Of a stretch of 64,000 bases of DNA, positions 47,569-59,159 are shown one piece after another. Position numbers and translations under genes: made by a program. Location: contig CM028129.1 in the NCBI GenBank assembly GCA_016271365.2, forward strand, positions 1,005,591,501-1,005,655,500, read 5' to 3'. The notes under the pieces were generated by a model. The model was not told where the DNA came from and did not search any database. It was given only the letters and a program-made list of their open reading frames with translations. The DNA comes from Neoceratodus forsteri (lineage: Eukaryota; Chordata; Ceratodontiformes; Ceratodontidae). The stretch's first letter is position 1. Every line of letters starts with the position of its first letter.

Positions 47569-48084
47569 GTAAGTGAAGCTACTCTTTACAACGTATCATT
47601 TGAGAACAGTTATTCAGAGGGAGCATACTGAACTTATTATCAGAACAGCTTAAATGGGAACAGTTACCACTAAGGACTCCCACACTCAAGTGTGGGGCTT
47701 GTCCCAACGTGCCCTTTGTGTGCAAAAACATTTTGTTTTAATTACTGTTTACTGTAGCATAATAGACTATATTAAATTAATTTTGCTTAGTTGTAGGCTG
47801 ACATGTTCTGTTACTACAAATCCCAGAATCTCCTGCAGATTATATCAGAGCAGTAGGCAACAGTGAGAAGATTCAATAGCCTGCAGTGCATGTTAGAGTT
47901 TATATAAGCGCTGATATTCTGTCCGCTGGTCCTACTGTCCTCCATGAGCTATGTAAAGTCACAGAGGACTGTACTTAGGCCCCAGAGAAAAGCAGCCTCA
48001 GAAAACATCTGATCAGCGATTATAACAAGCATTTTTCAATGCTGAATGTTTTGCTTGCTGGCATTAGCCATCATTGAATTGATG

Positions 48085-48455
48085 CCAACTCCACCCTCAC
48101 CCTGCAGAGATGGACAGGCATTGGTGTGTGCCTCTGGGCCATTGCCCATGACGGTCACCACATTTCACCTCACCCTACCCCTCAGACACTGACAAGTGTC
48201 GAGGTGTGCCTTGGAGTGTTTGGGCTTTACATTTACCTCATTCCATAAGGAAATACACTGAAATGGGTGCAGTATAGGAGAATGGGGGGAAGTCTGGCAG
48301 CAAAGGGTTCCAGGCACACCTCGATGCCTGTTACTGGCTGCACGGTGGGGGTGGAGTTGGAATGGCATGAACATTACTGTCGACAATCCCAAGTTACACC
48401 CCTGATGCCTGTCAGTCCCTACAGGGTAGGGCGTTATGGTCAAAAACCCTAGCAC
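48085..48455. repeat. Tip module of the foldback element
   Basis: Nested inverted copies of CAGGCATCGAGGTGTGCCT-like sequence (around 48195-48215 and, inverted, 48308-48330), plus a CCCTGATGCCTGTCAG block near 48400. It ends with CAAAAACCCTAGCACC. Related to 12524-12926 (CCCGATGCCTGTTGG, AAACCCTAACACC). Confidence 0.65.
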
Positions 48456-48459
48456 CCTG

Positions 48460-51400
48460 GGTGTTTCTTGGTATTTTTACTCCAAGTTTTCCACATGAGC
48501 TTTTTGTGACCCCATTGCATGAACAGTGACACTATCAGTTCTTTAGGCGAAAGGTGATTTTTCATAGCGACTGCGTCATTTGGAGCCACAGGTGCAAAGA
48601 CAGATTTTGAACAGGATGTGAAAAGTGATAGGTGTACTGTTCATGAGGAGGTATAAAAAAATGGCATTGTTGAAAATCTGGAGCAAAAATATACAAAAAC
48701 TGGTGAAGTCACGAGCGTGCGTAGAAAATGCGCAATGTACACCCGTAATGTAATTCGTTTGGGGATTTTTGTACAGCAGATTTTCAACATAGGCATTTTG
48801 GGACCTCTGCTCATGAAGAGTGTCACTGTGATTTTCTTAATCTGTCCTGAACACTAATTTCCTACAGCAAATGTGCTATTCTGCGCCAGGAGTGCGAAAA
48901 AACATTTTGTCCAGGTGTGAAAAATGACTGCTGTACTGTTCATAAGGAGGTGGGGAAAAATGTCAATATTGAAAATCTGGACTGAAAATATTACAAATTC
49001 GTGAACCTATGAGGGTGTGTGGAAATTGTGCACTGCATGCTCGTAACAGAGTCATTTTATGGACTTTTGTCGTTAAATTTTAAACATAGCCATGTTAGCA
49101 CCTCAGCTCATGAACAGTGTCACTGTGATTTTCTTAATCTGTCCCAAAAATTGATATCGCATACTAACCACGCCATTGTACGCTATGGTCAGGATATTCA
49201 AAAGGGATGCGACCCACTAATGCGTCCCAGCGCAATATTGAAAAGGGCAAACTGAGCTGCCCAAATCCCGATGCGCGCTGGGGTGCAACCTTAATGTATG
49301 CGTGCGCAATGGCAGGATGTCTACGGCATGCCATGACATCTCGGTTATTCTGTCCGGGATGCAGCTGATATGCCGCCACCCCCATTGTGCCACAGGAGGG
49401 GTGCAAAGATGTTCCTGAAAACAGGGAACAAGTCGGACACCCACAGGTGGGCTGCCACATTGCATGGTGCAACACAGCAGCCGCCTCGCCATGGGTGGCC
49501 ACCTGACTCTCCTCAGACACCATATCAGGGCACACAGCTTTCGTGGTCCAGTGCCTTCCTCACCCGGTCGTGGGGCAGGCGTGGGGCATCCCCGATCCAT
49601 GGATTACTACTGCGGTAGTATAAATGATTTCAGGCCAGTGGAACTCTGCCGCCATTGCGGCATAAACACAGATTTCAGGTCCAGCAGTATTTGCTACTGC
49701 ATTACTTTGCACCCCCAGTCAGTTGGTGGCGCCTCACCAGCGCTGTTACCGCCATTCGATGGTGATAGTTTGGCTGTACATCTATTGTCCACTGTATAGC
49801 CCATGGGTACAGTTCAACCTGTACTACACAGTCCCAAATTGTGTTCTATTCACAGTTCGGGATCTGGTAGTACAGTTTGGACTGCACGCCCACTGGCCCA
49901 CACAGTGGACCAATAGGCATACAGCCAAACTGTACACTGTCAGCCGGCGGGTGGCTGAGCGGCTTGCGGGTGGGGTGCTACTGCTCGCTGCTGACTGGGG
50001 GAGTGCAGGGTGGCAGGGTACTGCAGTGGGCAGGTGGGGAGAGGGTACCACTGGACCACCATGGTATTTCTGTATGTTTGTGCCCATGATTGGGTGATGG
50101 GGGGGGTTTCCACTGGACCACCATGGAATCATTTTATACTACTGCCCGTGATCAAGTGAGGGGGGAAGAAGGTCCACTGGACCACCAGGGATTTTTATTT
50201 TACTTATCCCTGTGATCAGACTAGGGGGGGTCCACTGGACAACCAAGGATTTTTTTTAACTTCTGCCCACGATCAGGCAAGGGGGGTCCATTGGACCACC
50301 AAGGATCTGTCTTATACTTCTGCCTGCAATCGGGCAAGGGGGGTCCACTGGACCACCAGGGATATATTGTTCATGTATGCCCGCGATCAGGCGGACAGGC
50401 AGGGGAACTGCAGGGCGTCGGTCCCTGATGGCTGCAGCCTGGCAGGGTGCCAGGCTCAACTCGCTGGGGATCGAAGCACCACATGCAAATGGGGTCATAA
50501 TGAAATGCAAATGGCCCCATTTGTACCTTGCATGCATAAAGGCCTCATTTGCATGTGCAATTCTGAATATCGCTTTGATGCGCCTAGCTCAAGTGCATTT
50601 GCGCAGGGACATTCCCCCCTCCCCATTCTGCCACTTGCGCCTGGCACAGAGCCACTGCACCGTGCGCAATGCTTGCACCCTCAGTGCCATATTCAACGGT
50701 GTTGAGCCATGGTGCAGCACCATTGAATATTGTCTGGTCCTCGCACTGGTGCAGCCTAGTTGCACTGTGCCCAGGCTTGCGCCACAGCCAGGCACAGTCT
50801 GAATATCCCGCCCACATGTCCAAAAACACATATCAAGTGAAATGTGAAAAATGACAGTTGCACTGTTCATAAGGAGGTGTGGTAAAATAGCAATGCTGAA
50901 AATCTGGAGTGAAACTATTAAAAATGCTCAAAGTTACGAGCGTGTGTAGGGAACTGTGCAACGCACGCTCGTAAAACAGTCATTTGGGGGAATTTGTTCA
51001 CCAAATTTTCAACATAGGGTTTTGAGGGGCTTACCTCATGAACAGTGTCACTGTGATATTCTTAATCTGTCCTGAACATTGATTTTGCAAACCGACCGTG
51101 CCATTGTATGCAACATGTGCGAAAACAAATATTGGGTGAAATGTGAAAAATGACAGTTGTACTGTTCATAAGGAGGTGTGGTAAAATGGCAATGCTGAAA
51201 ATCTGGAGTGAAAATATTAAAAATGCTCGAAGTTACGAGCGTGTGTAGGAACTGCGCAATGTACGCTCCTAAAACAGTCATTTTGGAGAATTTTTTCACC
51301 AAATTTTCAACATAGACATTTTAACACCTCTGCTCATGAACAGTGTTACTATGATTTTGTTAATATGTGCTGAACACTGATTTCACACACCAACTGCGCC

Positions 51401-51640
51401 ATTGTGCACTATGTGCGCAGAAACACATTATGGGTGAGATGTGAAAAATGACAGCTGTACTGCTCATAAGGAGAGGTGGTAAAATGGCAATGTTGAAAAT
51501 CTGGAGTGAAAATATTGAAAATTGCGTGAACTTACAAGCCCGCGTAGGAACAGCGCAGCAGGCTCAGTAAAACAGTCATTTTGGATTTTGCCATTTTCAA
51601 CATGGATTTTTGGGCCTACCTCATGAATGTAGACTTGTCA
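48460..51640. repeat. Tandem array of palindromic units, period about 295 bp
   Basis: TCATGAACAGTGTCACTG-type words start at 48517, 48811, 49108, 51036, 51334 and 51621. Spacings are 294, 297, 297 (after subtracting the 1631 bp insertion), 298 and 287. Each unit is itself inverted: CTGTTCATAAGGAGGTG, then GAAAATCTGGAGTGAAAAT, pairs with ATTTTTTCACCAAATTTTC and CTCATGAACAG. The array is therefore a chain of alternating dyads. No coding potential. Confidence 0.88.
49188..50815. mobile_element. 1628 bp foldback element nested in the palindromic array, 3 bp TSD
   Basis: Ends GTCAGGATATTCA (left) and TGAATATCCCGCCCAC (right) are inverted and flanked by ATG at 49185-49187 and 50816-50818. Subtracting 1631 bp restores the host period exactly. 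Subterminal sequences pair further (GCGCAATATTGAA near the left end, TTGAATATTGT near the right). Bases 50040-50360 carry about 65 bp tandem repeats with GGTCCACTGGACCACCA. The internal repeats resemble those of 42642-43965. No transposase ORF. A 3 bp duplication again points to a Harbinger-like mobiliser, as inference. Confidence 0.8.
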
Positions 51641-51929
51641 TTTTGTAAATCAGTCCCAAAAGGTGGTTCCGCGCAGTGACTGCGAAATCACCTTTCGGGG
51701 CCGATTAACAAAATGACAGTGACAGAATTCATGAGGTGGGGTCCCAAAAACCCCATGTTGAAAATTTGGTGAAAAAATCCCAAAATGCCTGAGATATGCA
51801 TCAAAGTTGAAAAAACCCTATTTATTACATTATACAGCTTACCGGCATTTCCTCAGTTCGCGGTCGGCTTTGAAGAGTGCAGACGTGTTCCCGGTCCACG
51901 AAGATCATCATCTGGGCTCCAGAGGTAGG

Positions 51930-52075
51930 CATGGGGTAAGGTGTGTGTGGGGAGGTGGGTGCCACAGAGGTGGGCGCGGGTTGGGGAGGAATCTACGGGG
52001 ACCGTTTTCTACTTTACAGGTTTATTTAAAAAAAAAATCACCGGAAGGTTTTCTTTTTATAGGGACATTTTGTTT
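51930..52075. repeat. GT-rich module with duplicated pyrimidine-CAG motif
   Basis: GTGTGTGGGGAGGTGGGTG is followed by GGGACCGTTTTCTACTTTACAGG (52000-52020) and GGTTTTCTTTTTATAGGG (52047-52064). The same arrangement is at 5901-5970 and, inverted, at 11583-11640. It looks like two 3' splice sites in tandem but there is no evidence of use. Confidence 0.7.
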
Positions 52076-52859
52076 GGGCATGCTGGGGTGGGCTCTCAGC
52101 GTGCCAACTGACTGTTTGGGGTGTTGGTAGCTGACGGAGATTGGGCACCTACGTCGGCACCTATCAGGGTGGGGAGACAGAGCCAAAGGGATTGAGCACC
52201 TCGGCAAAAAACAGTTTGGGAGGTGAGATTGTGTCACGGGAGTGGGCTCCTGTCAGCAAATGATGAATGAGGGGCATGCCGACAGGGGATTGGGCATCCC
52301 GTCAGCACATAGAGGTGCGGGGGAGGGCTACACACTGAAGGGGGGGCCGGCGGCTTGCAGTTTTATAATTGGCCGCTGCAGTCAGGGATCATATAGACAG
52401 CTGATTGCGCACTGACTGGGTGCTCCCTGATTGCAGCGGTTCAATTACTTTGATCTAGTGGCCTTTTCGGTTAACTGTCATCATTGACAGCATGCTGCTT
52501 TATTGGTGCAGCAGAGACCAGCCCAAAAATGGACTGCTGCTGCTGTTGGCCACAACACTGCCATGCCTCCACAACCCCCTTGTGAAGAAAGCTGACTCAA
52601 TGTGTTTCTTGCACATGCGTGCAAACAAACACAAAAACTATGCACTGCAGACTATTGAATCTCCCACTGCTGCCTACTGCTCTGATGTCAGATGCAGGGG
52701 ATTCTGGGATTTGTAGTAAAAGATGTCATCCTACAACTAAGAAATTAATTTGATATCATCTACTATACTAAATTAAGCAGTAAGAAAACAAAAATGTTTT
52801 TCCCACAGAGTGCACAGTGGGACCAACCCCACACTTGAGTGTGGGGTCATGTGTGGGTT

Positions 52860-53093
52860 TTTTTCCACCCACTGTAAATAGCTTTGAGTTGTACTTCTAT
52901 TTTTCTATATTGCCATGCTGTGAATATCACTTTATGTATATTTCATTATTGCATATTTTATTGCACTCTGTATGTCTAATGTATTTGCCGCCACTCTGTA
53001 CCCCAATTCCCCAGGTCGCACCTGGAAACGAGCTTCTGTTCATGATGCCTTTCCTGGTTATCAACTTTTAAATAAATAAAATAAATAAAAACT
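52860..53093 (+). mobile_element. LINE 3' end fragment, plus strand
   Basis: 3' untranslated sequence with CCCCAGGTCGCACCTGGAA, then CCTGGTTATCAACTTTTAAA and an AAATAAATAAAATAAATAAA tail. It matches the reverse complement of 8409-8530 (CCAGGTCCCACCTGGAATG, CCTGGTCACCAATCTTCAAA). Only the 3' tip was inserted or preserved. Confidence 0.75.
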
Positions 53094-54799
53094 GTTCCTC
53101 CTTAAAGGGGGGGGTTGTAGATGCTGAGAAATAAGACAGACAATCACTGCAATATAAGGCCTTCCAGGAGACTGCAATTTACATCAGTTTGCTTCGAGGG
53201 TAACTCATACTGCGTTAAAATGGCATGCCTTAACAATTCTTATAAAATGTGGTGTGGCCAATTCTGTACCTCACTGGTCTAGAGATGGTCACATGGGCCA
53301 CCTTATCCTATAGGAAGCACCCTGTTAGAGTGGTGTAACTCCTTGTTGTAGATGTGGTATTTTCAGTATGAACAGCTCAGACCCCAAGATACAACCATGA
53401 GATAACACCTCATATAACAAGCTTAGCCATCCCTACACAAGATGCAATAACGTGGCAAAAATTACCATAATGACTCCTCCCCGTGCACAGACTAAATTAC
53501 TCTAAAATTAACAGTTGTAAACCTAAATTGGCACCAGCTTCCTGTTTTTCCTCCCAGCCCTGCTACACTGTGCCTTGTGTACCCTCTGCTGGGTACTTGT
53601 TGAACTCCTGCCATTTGTTGGTTTTGCTTGACTCTCCCTAGTACATCAGACCTAATTTGTTCCTGCAGTACTGACTGTGCTCCCTCTGTACTTCTGTGTC
53701 ACCATGGCTGTTGGCTACCTTGACCAGGCTCTGCATCCTGGAGCCTTTGTGTTCCCTCAGCATCCCTGCCACCTCAACTGTCGGTTGCTGTAGCTGTGCT
53801 TTACTTCTTTTAGATTTTTGTGTCTTCAGTATGCTGCTTCTTCCCCGTTAAAGTTGCCACCACTCTGCCTAGTCAGTTTTCCAGCTCTTATCCTCAAGGC
53901 TGAGCCCTCATACATTATATTCACAGTGGGATGAACCCTCTTCATCATGCTACCATACTTTTATGTTTCAGGGCACTTACCCCAGCACCTACCATACATT
54001 CACCTCTATAGTTTCTGGGCAGTCACCCTAATGACAATTGGGCTTTCAACCCAGTGCTGAACTGCCCCTTGAGGGCTCTGGGCTTTTCTTTGGGATTCGT
54101 TGCTCAAGTGCCTGTCTCCAAAGTTTCCATCAGTGGACCTTGTACTCAGAGGAGAGTAACTGGTCAACCAAGCCTGACGTAGCTGCTCCATAAGTCTCCC
54201 ACTTCTTCTCAGGGTTTATTCTGCATCCCTACAAAGAGCTGGGAGGCCAGGCTCATGGATTCCAAAAAAGCCAGAGAAGAACCACAATTGATTTGCAGGA
54301 TATAGATAACGTTTATTGCAAATCTTCAGCAGCAGCATGACTGCCACTCTCATGTCTACCTGCATCCTCATTATTTCTTTACTACTGGGCTCTGCTTCCA
54401 TACACTTCTCAGGAGTAGGGTCTTCCATACAGGGACTCCTTTGGTTGCAAGGCCAAGCTTTGTAGTACCTTCAAGAGTGTAGAAGTCTTCTATGTGAGAT
54501 AAAAGGAGACCATTTTGTTCTTTATTGAGGCAGGGGGTCTGAGGTCTTTCCTCTAAGTTATGAATATATTAGTAAGCCTAGAGGGATGACAACCTAAGAA
54601 TTTGGCTCCACACTGCTTTCTTTCTCTGGGTGTGTCTTTTTTTTTTTTTTTTTAATGTTAGCTTGCTGATGCACAAAGCAAACATACTGGAAGTGTGCCT
54701 ACACTGTATGGCTTTTTATTTAAAGTGTTTTTAGCTGCACCTGTGAGTGCCATGCCTGGCCGAAAATGTAATGCACATAGAAAAAGTTAAATTGCCAGT
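53094..54799. other. Intronic stretch, T run only
   Basis: About 1.7 kb without recognised exon or element. I looked for the next copine exon and did not find it. A run of about 18 T lies at 54638-54655. Confidence 0.55.
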
Positions 54800-54980
54800 A
54801 TACGAACATATGAAATTGTCACCAGAAAAAGGCCCACAGGTCTATCAAGTCTGCCCGATTGTGCAGCTCTTAGTTTCATATCACTATAGCTGCCCCACCC
54901 CCACCAAAACCCTTCCCTTCCTCCTCTTTCCTGGTCCTTCCCCGCTTTGTGTTCTTGTCTGTACTAACCCTGCCCTTGAC

Positions 54981-57761
54981 TCAATCCCAACCCCTCTTAA
55001 AGCTATCCACTGTCCCTTGAGTGATTAACTCCTCTGGCAGGGCATTCCAACCTGCCACCACTCTCTCTGTGAAGTAGTGCCTCCTCATCCCCCTCCTAAA
55101 CCTTCCCCCTTCCAACTTCAGACTGTGCCCCCTAGTGACTCTTCCTCCCTTTAAGTGGAACACTCCTCCCCCCTGACTTTGTTTATGCCTTTCAAGTACT
55201 TAAAGGTCTCTATCATGTCCCCTCTTTCCCTTCTGTCTTCCAGTGAGTACACGTTGAGCTCCTTCAACCTTTCCTCGTACGGCAACTCCCCTAGTCCCCT
55301 GACCATTTTTGTAGCCCAATGCTGCACCCCTTCCATCAATCTCTCATTCTTTTCAAGATATGGGCACCAGTACTGTACACAGTACTCCAAGTGTGGCCTC
55401 ACCAGTGACCTATACAATGGCAGGATGACCTCCCCCTTTCTAGAGGTGCTCCCTCTGGCAATGCACCCCAGCATCCTAGTTGCCCTTGCTGCCACCCTCC
55501 TACACTGTGCTGATACCTTCATGTCCCCTGTAACTATTACTCTCAGGTCCCTTTCTTCCTCTGAAGCTGTTACCTGCACTCCTCCCCCCCCCCCCAGCCA
55601 GTAGCTGTTCCTGGGATTTCAGGCTCTGAGGTGCATGGCCTTGCACATCTTGGCTTTAAAGCCCAACTGCCACTCCCTAGACCAGTGTTCGAGTCTAATT
55701 AGATCCTCTCTGAGTGCCTGCCTCCCTTCCTCATTGTCCACTTTTGCACAGATCTTAGTGTCGTCTGAGAACAGGCTGGCCTTACTCTTGACCCCCTCTG
55801 CAATGTCTCCAATAAAGATATTGAACAAAATGGGATCCAGCACTGAACCTTGCGGTACCCCACTCGTTACTGGCCTTGGCTTGGATGTCTCCCTCCTTAC
55901 AACTATCCTCTGTTGTCTGCCCTGCAGCTAGCTCTCCACCCACCCCCACCAGTTTTTCCCCTGCCCACATGTCCCTTAGCTTGCTCTTTAACCTCCTGTG
56001 CGGCACCAAGTTGAAAGTCTTGCTGAAGTCCAGATACAGGACATCCATAGCATGGCCTTCATCAACCGCCCTAGTGACCCAGTCAAAGAAGTTGATCAGG
56101 TTAGTTTGGCAAGATCTTCCCATGACAAATCCATGCTGTCTCTCATCCTGCAGACCATTGCTATCAAGAAAGGTCATCAATCTCTCCTTCAGAATGATCT
56201 CCATCAACATCCCCACTATGGAAGTTAAGCTCACCAGTCTGTAGTTGCCCGGTTGGTCCTTGGGTCCACTATTATGAAGGGGCACCATGTAAGCCATCCT
56301 CCAGTCCCTGGGTACATTCTCAATCTCCAAGGAAGTGTTGAACAGGTCCATTAGAGGGCCTGCCAGTACTTCTGCCAGTTCGTTCAGGACCCTTGGGTGT
56401 ACACTGTCTGGTCCTGGTGCCTTGTCCACCCGCAAGGCTTTAAGGCCCTTCAGATCTCTATCCTCTTGAATGACCCCATCTGTTATCTCTGCCCCCCCTC
56501 CACTCTTTCCCCCTTTCCCCTTTGGTATTGGGCCATCCCTTTCTTTCGTGAACACTGAGCAGAAATACTCATTGATTGTCTCTGCCCGATCTTCCCCTGT
56601 TCCGCCCATCCCCCCCTCTCTCTCCTGATTCTAACAATGTCATCCCTACAACTCTTCTTCTCCCTTATGTATTTAAAGAGCCCATTTTCCCTCTCTCAGA
56701 TCCCCTGAAGCAACTTCAGCTCCTTTACTGCCTTGGCTACCCTGACTGACATAGTCACCTCCCTAGATGCCTTTGTGAACACCTCTCTATCCTCCTCACG
56801 CCCCGATTTTTTTTTTACTTAATGAAGGCCTATCTTTTTTCCCTCACCTTCCCTTCCACTTCCTTGCTGAGCCAGCTAGGATTTTTTGACCTGGCCTGCT
56901 TACTCTGAGATTTGGCACATGTGTTTGTGGCCTCATTCAGCCACTTCCTAATGATTGCCTACTTCTGTTCAGCATCCATCCCTGGGTTAATTTTAGCTAA
57001 ATACCCCTCTAGGATGCTGCCCATTCTGGCAAAATCTGCCTTCTTGAAGTGCAACACTCTTGTCCTGGTCTTAGCTGATTCCCTCCCTCTGTTAAGGAGG
57101 AACCACACAGGGCGGAAGTCACTTCCTACTAGAGGGTCCTGTACTACCACATCCTGGACTTGATCCCCATTTGTTAGCACCAAGTCCAGTATGTTCCCCT
57201 CCCTAGTAGGATCCATCACCCCTTGCACTAGGTAGCTGTCTTGGATAGCCTCCAGCAGCACGTATTCCCTGCCGTGTGCTGTAGTTACTGTCTGCCAGTC
57301 AGCCCCAGGAAGGTTGACGTCTCCCACTATAACAGTATTCTCTACGCCACTGACCTTCTTGATTTGCTCCCCTAGCTCCCTATCCACCTCCTTGCTCTGT
57401 GAGGGTGACCTGTACACCACCCCCATCCTGAGTTTCTTACCTTTAGGGCTTTGGAGCAATACCATATGGCTTCTGGCCTCCCCTCATCCCCCACTCCCTG
57501 GTACACAGTATCCCTTCCCTGACATAAATAACCACCCCTCCCCCCTTCCCAGTCCCTGCAGAACACCTTATATCCCGGGACTGTGAGATCCCAGTCATGG
57601 TACTGGGTTGCCCAGGTCTCTGAGATGGCGACAATATCTACCTCCCCTCCGCCATCATTGCCTGGAACTCTGCCAGCTTGTTTGCTAAGCTTCTTGCATG
57701 CAAGGATACTACAGTCCACCTTGTGTCCTGCCCCTCCTCTTCCCGTCTCTCCCCCTTCCAC
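54981..57761 (-). pseudogene. LINE copy B ORF2 remnant
   Basis: In coding order: endonuclease N-terminus (57372-57761, with DIVAISETWATQYHDWDLTVPGY), endonuclease body (56959-57465, with GVVYRSPSQ, VIVGDVNLPGADW and GSDFRPVWF), reverse transcriptase (55782-56609, with GPDSVHPRVLNELAEV, NYRLVSLTSI, RQHGFVMGRSCQTNL and YLDFSKTFNLVPH), polymerase box (55619-55843, reading FSDDTKI in place of FADDTKI), and thumb and C-terminus (54981-55579, with RPHLEYCVQYW, ERLKELNVYSLEDRR and GWNALPEELI). Segments lie in different frames. Bases 56610-56958 hold the decayed linker. The A-to-S change leaves both aspartates. Confidence 0.9.
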
Positions 57762-57874
57762 TTTTGTCTTGGTAACTTCCCCTCATTCTCCTCCTCTCTC
57801 TCTGAGGGGTGAGGCCTTCCAGTCTACCCTGGAAGGTGCCTCCTCCCTGCTGTCTGACTCAGCCCTTTCCCTCC

Positions 57875-59039
57875 TCAGTTTAAATCTATGTTGTTTTTAA
57901 TGTACTTCTCCAGCACCTGTCCTAATGCCCTTGTACCCTTGATGCTCAGATGCAGCCTATCCTTGGCATAAAGCCCCTTATTGTTCCATGCCTCACCCCA
58001 CTCTTCTACTACCCTGTACCCCATTTCTGCACACCACCCTTTCAGCCATCCATTATTCTCCTGTATTCTTAGCTTCCTCACTGTGCTTGCTCTAGGTACT
58101 GGGAGTACCTCAGAGAACGTCACTGAGCTTCCCACCCGATTGCAGATACCCCACACTTCCCTGAACCTATCCTGCACTTCTTCCACTGTACTGCCCTCTA
58201 GTTCGTTTGTTCCTGGATGCACAATGATATGAGACTTCCCTCCCACCTTCTCCATTCATTTCTGAATGCACTGTACGACTTTCCCCACTGTTATACCTGG
58301 CATACACGTCACCCAGGTTCAGCTCTTCCTTGCTCCCTTACCTCCCCATCTCACCCCCCTGAGCATAGAATCTCCTAATGCAAGTACTCACTCCCCCATC
58401 CCATGCACTTCTCCCATGATTTTCCCTCCTATAAGCCCCTTTTCCTCAGTGTCTTCTCCTTTCATACCCTGCCCTTTTTCCCTGCCTTCTCCTTCAATTG
58501 CACCTCTACCTGCTCTCCTCCTCCTTCATCCTTTCTGTGCTCACTCCCTTCCACAACCACACCCCCTCCACTGCTTTTACATCCTCCCACTGCCCCCTGC
58601 ATTGTGCCTCCCCCTCCCAGCATGTTTTGGTCTTCCTCCCCATTTGTTTAGTGTGTTTGTGCCAACTTGACCTACTTCCCTGCCTCTCCCCGCTTTTACC
58701 GCCCAGTCCTCCCTCTCTCCTTGTACCCCGTATTTTCCTCCCTCCATCCTGGTCCCCTGACTTTGTTTCATCAGCCAGTACTGCGTACCTGTTAGTTGTC
58801 TCCAACCTTCTGCCCTTGCCCTCCCCTGAAATCCCTTCCTGTCTCTGCTTACCCTGAACCTCTTTTCTACTTCCTCTCTGTCTATCCATGTTCCCTACCA
58901 CCTGCCAGCACCCATTTTTGATGCTTCCAGGACCCTGTGGACTTGTCCTCCCTGGCCGAGTGCCCCCTTCCATCCTCTGGCAGCCTGGCCTAGCCTGCAA
59001 TGGAGACCTCCCTGCCCCTCTGCCCCATCTTCCCCTCAC
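57875..59039 (-). pseudogene. LINE copy B ORF1 remnant with SGNH esterase domain
   Basis: The N-terminal part (58506-59039) is basic and glycine/arginine-rich with NRYAVLADE. It is followed in a shifted frame by block I ALGDSMLRGVRWG (about 58345-58384). The catalytic C-terminal part (57875-58255) has HIIVHPGTNELEGS (Asn kept, the next Asp replaced by Glu) and KDRLHLSIKGTRALGQ with the Asp-x-x-His-like pair. Esterase domains of this type occur in ORF1 of some CR1/L2-clade elements. The active-site serine, asparagine and histidine are all readable here, unlike in the CR1 at 35486-36418. Frameshifts prevent one continuous protein. Confidence 0.8.
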
Positions 59040-59159
59040 CCCCCCATACCTGTCCCCCCCTCAGTTCCCATCTCACAGATTCACAGAAATTTGACAGCAG
59101 AAAAGGATCTCACTGGCCCATCTAGTCTGCCCTTATATACACCCCTTCCCCTCCTCCTT

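Larger units (their letters stand above)
47679..52846. mobile_element. 5.2 kb composite foldback element with about 210 bp TIRs
   Basis: Terminal inverted repeats at about 47679-47891 and 52640-52846 both begin with the self-palindrome CCCACACTCAAGTGTGGG and contain ACTACAAATCCCAGAATC. Within are a tip module related to the palindrome at 12524 (48085-48455), an array of palindromic about 295 bp units (48460-51640), a GT-rich module (51830-52080) and a block with GATTGGGCACC-like repeats (52080-52480). The module order equals that of the left arm at 4540-5990. No transposase is seen, so it is non-autonomous. It sits 110 bp inside the intron after 47507-47568. A target duplication could not be fixed. 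Confidence 0.8.
54800..59072 (-). mobile_element. Long CR1-clade LINE (copy B), about 4.3 kb
   Basis: Minus strand from ORF1 near 59039 to a tail at 54800 (reading ATTTCATATGTTCGTATA). It has ORF1 with basic N-terminus and SGNH esterase (57875-59039), and ORF2 with endonuclease and reverse transcriptase (54981-57761). The 5' end abuts the tail of the next LINE at 59072/59073, so it is either truncated just before ORF1 or interrupted there. Several frameshifts make it inactive. A different subfamily from 34920-39457. Confidence 0.88.
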
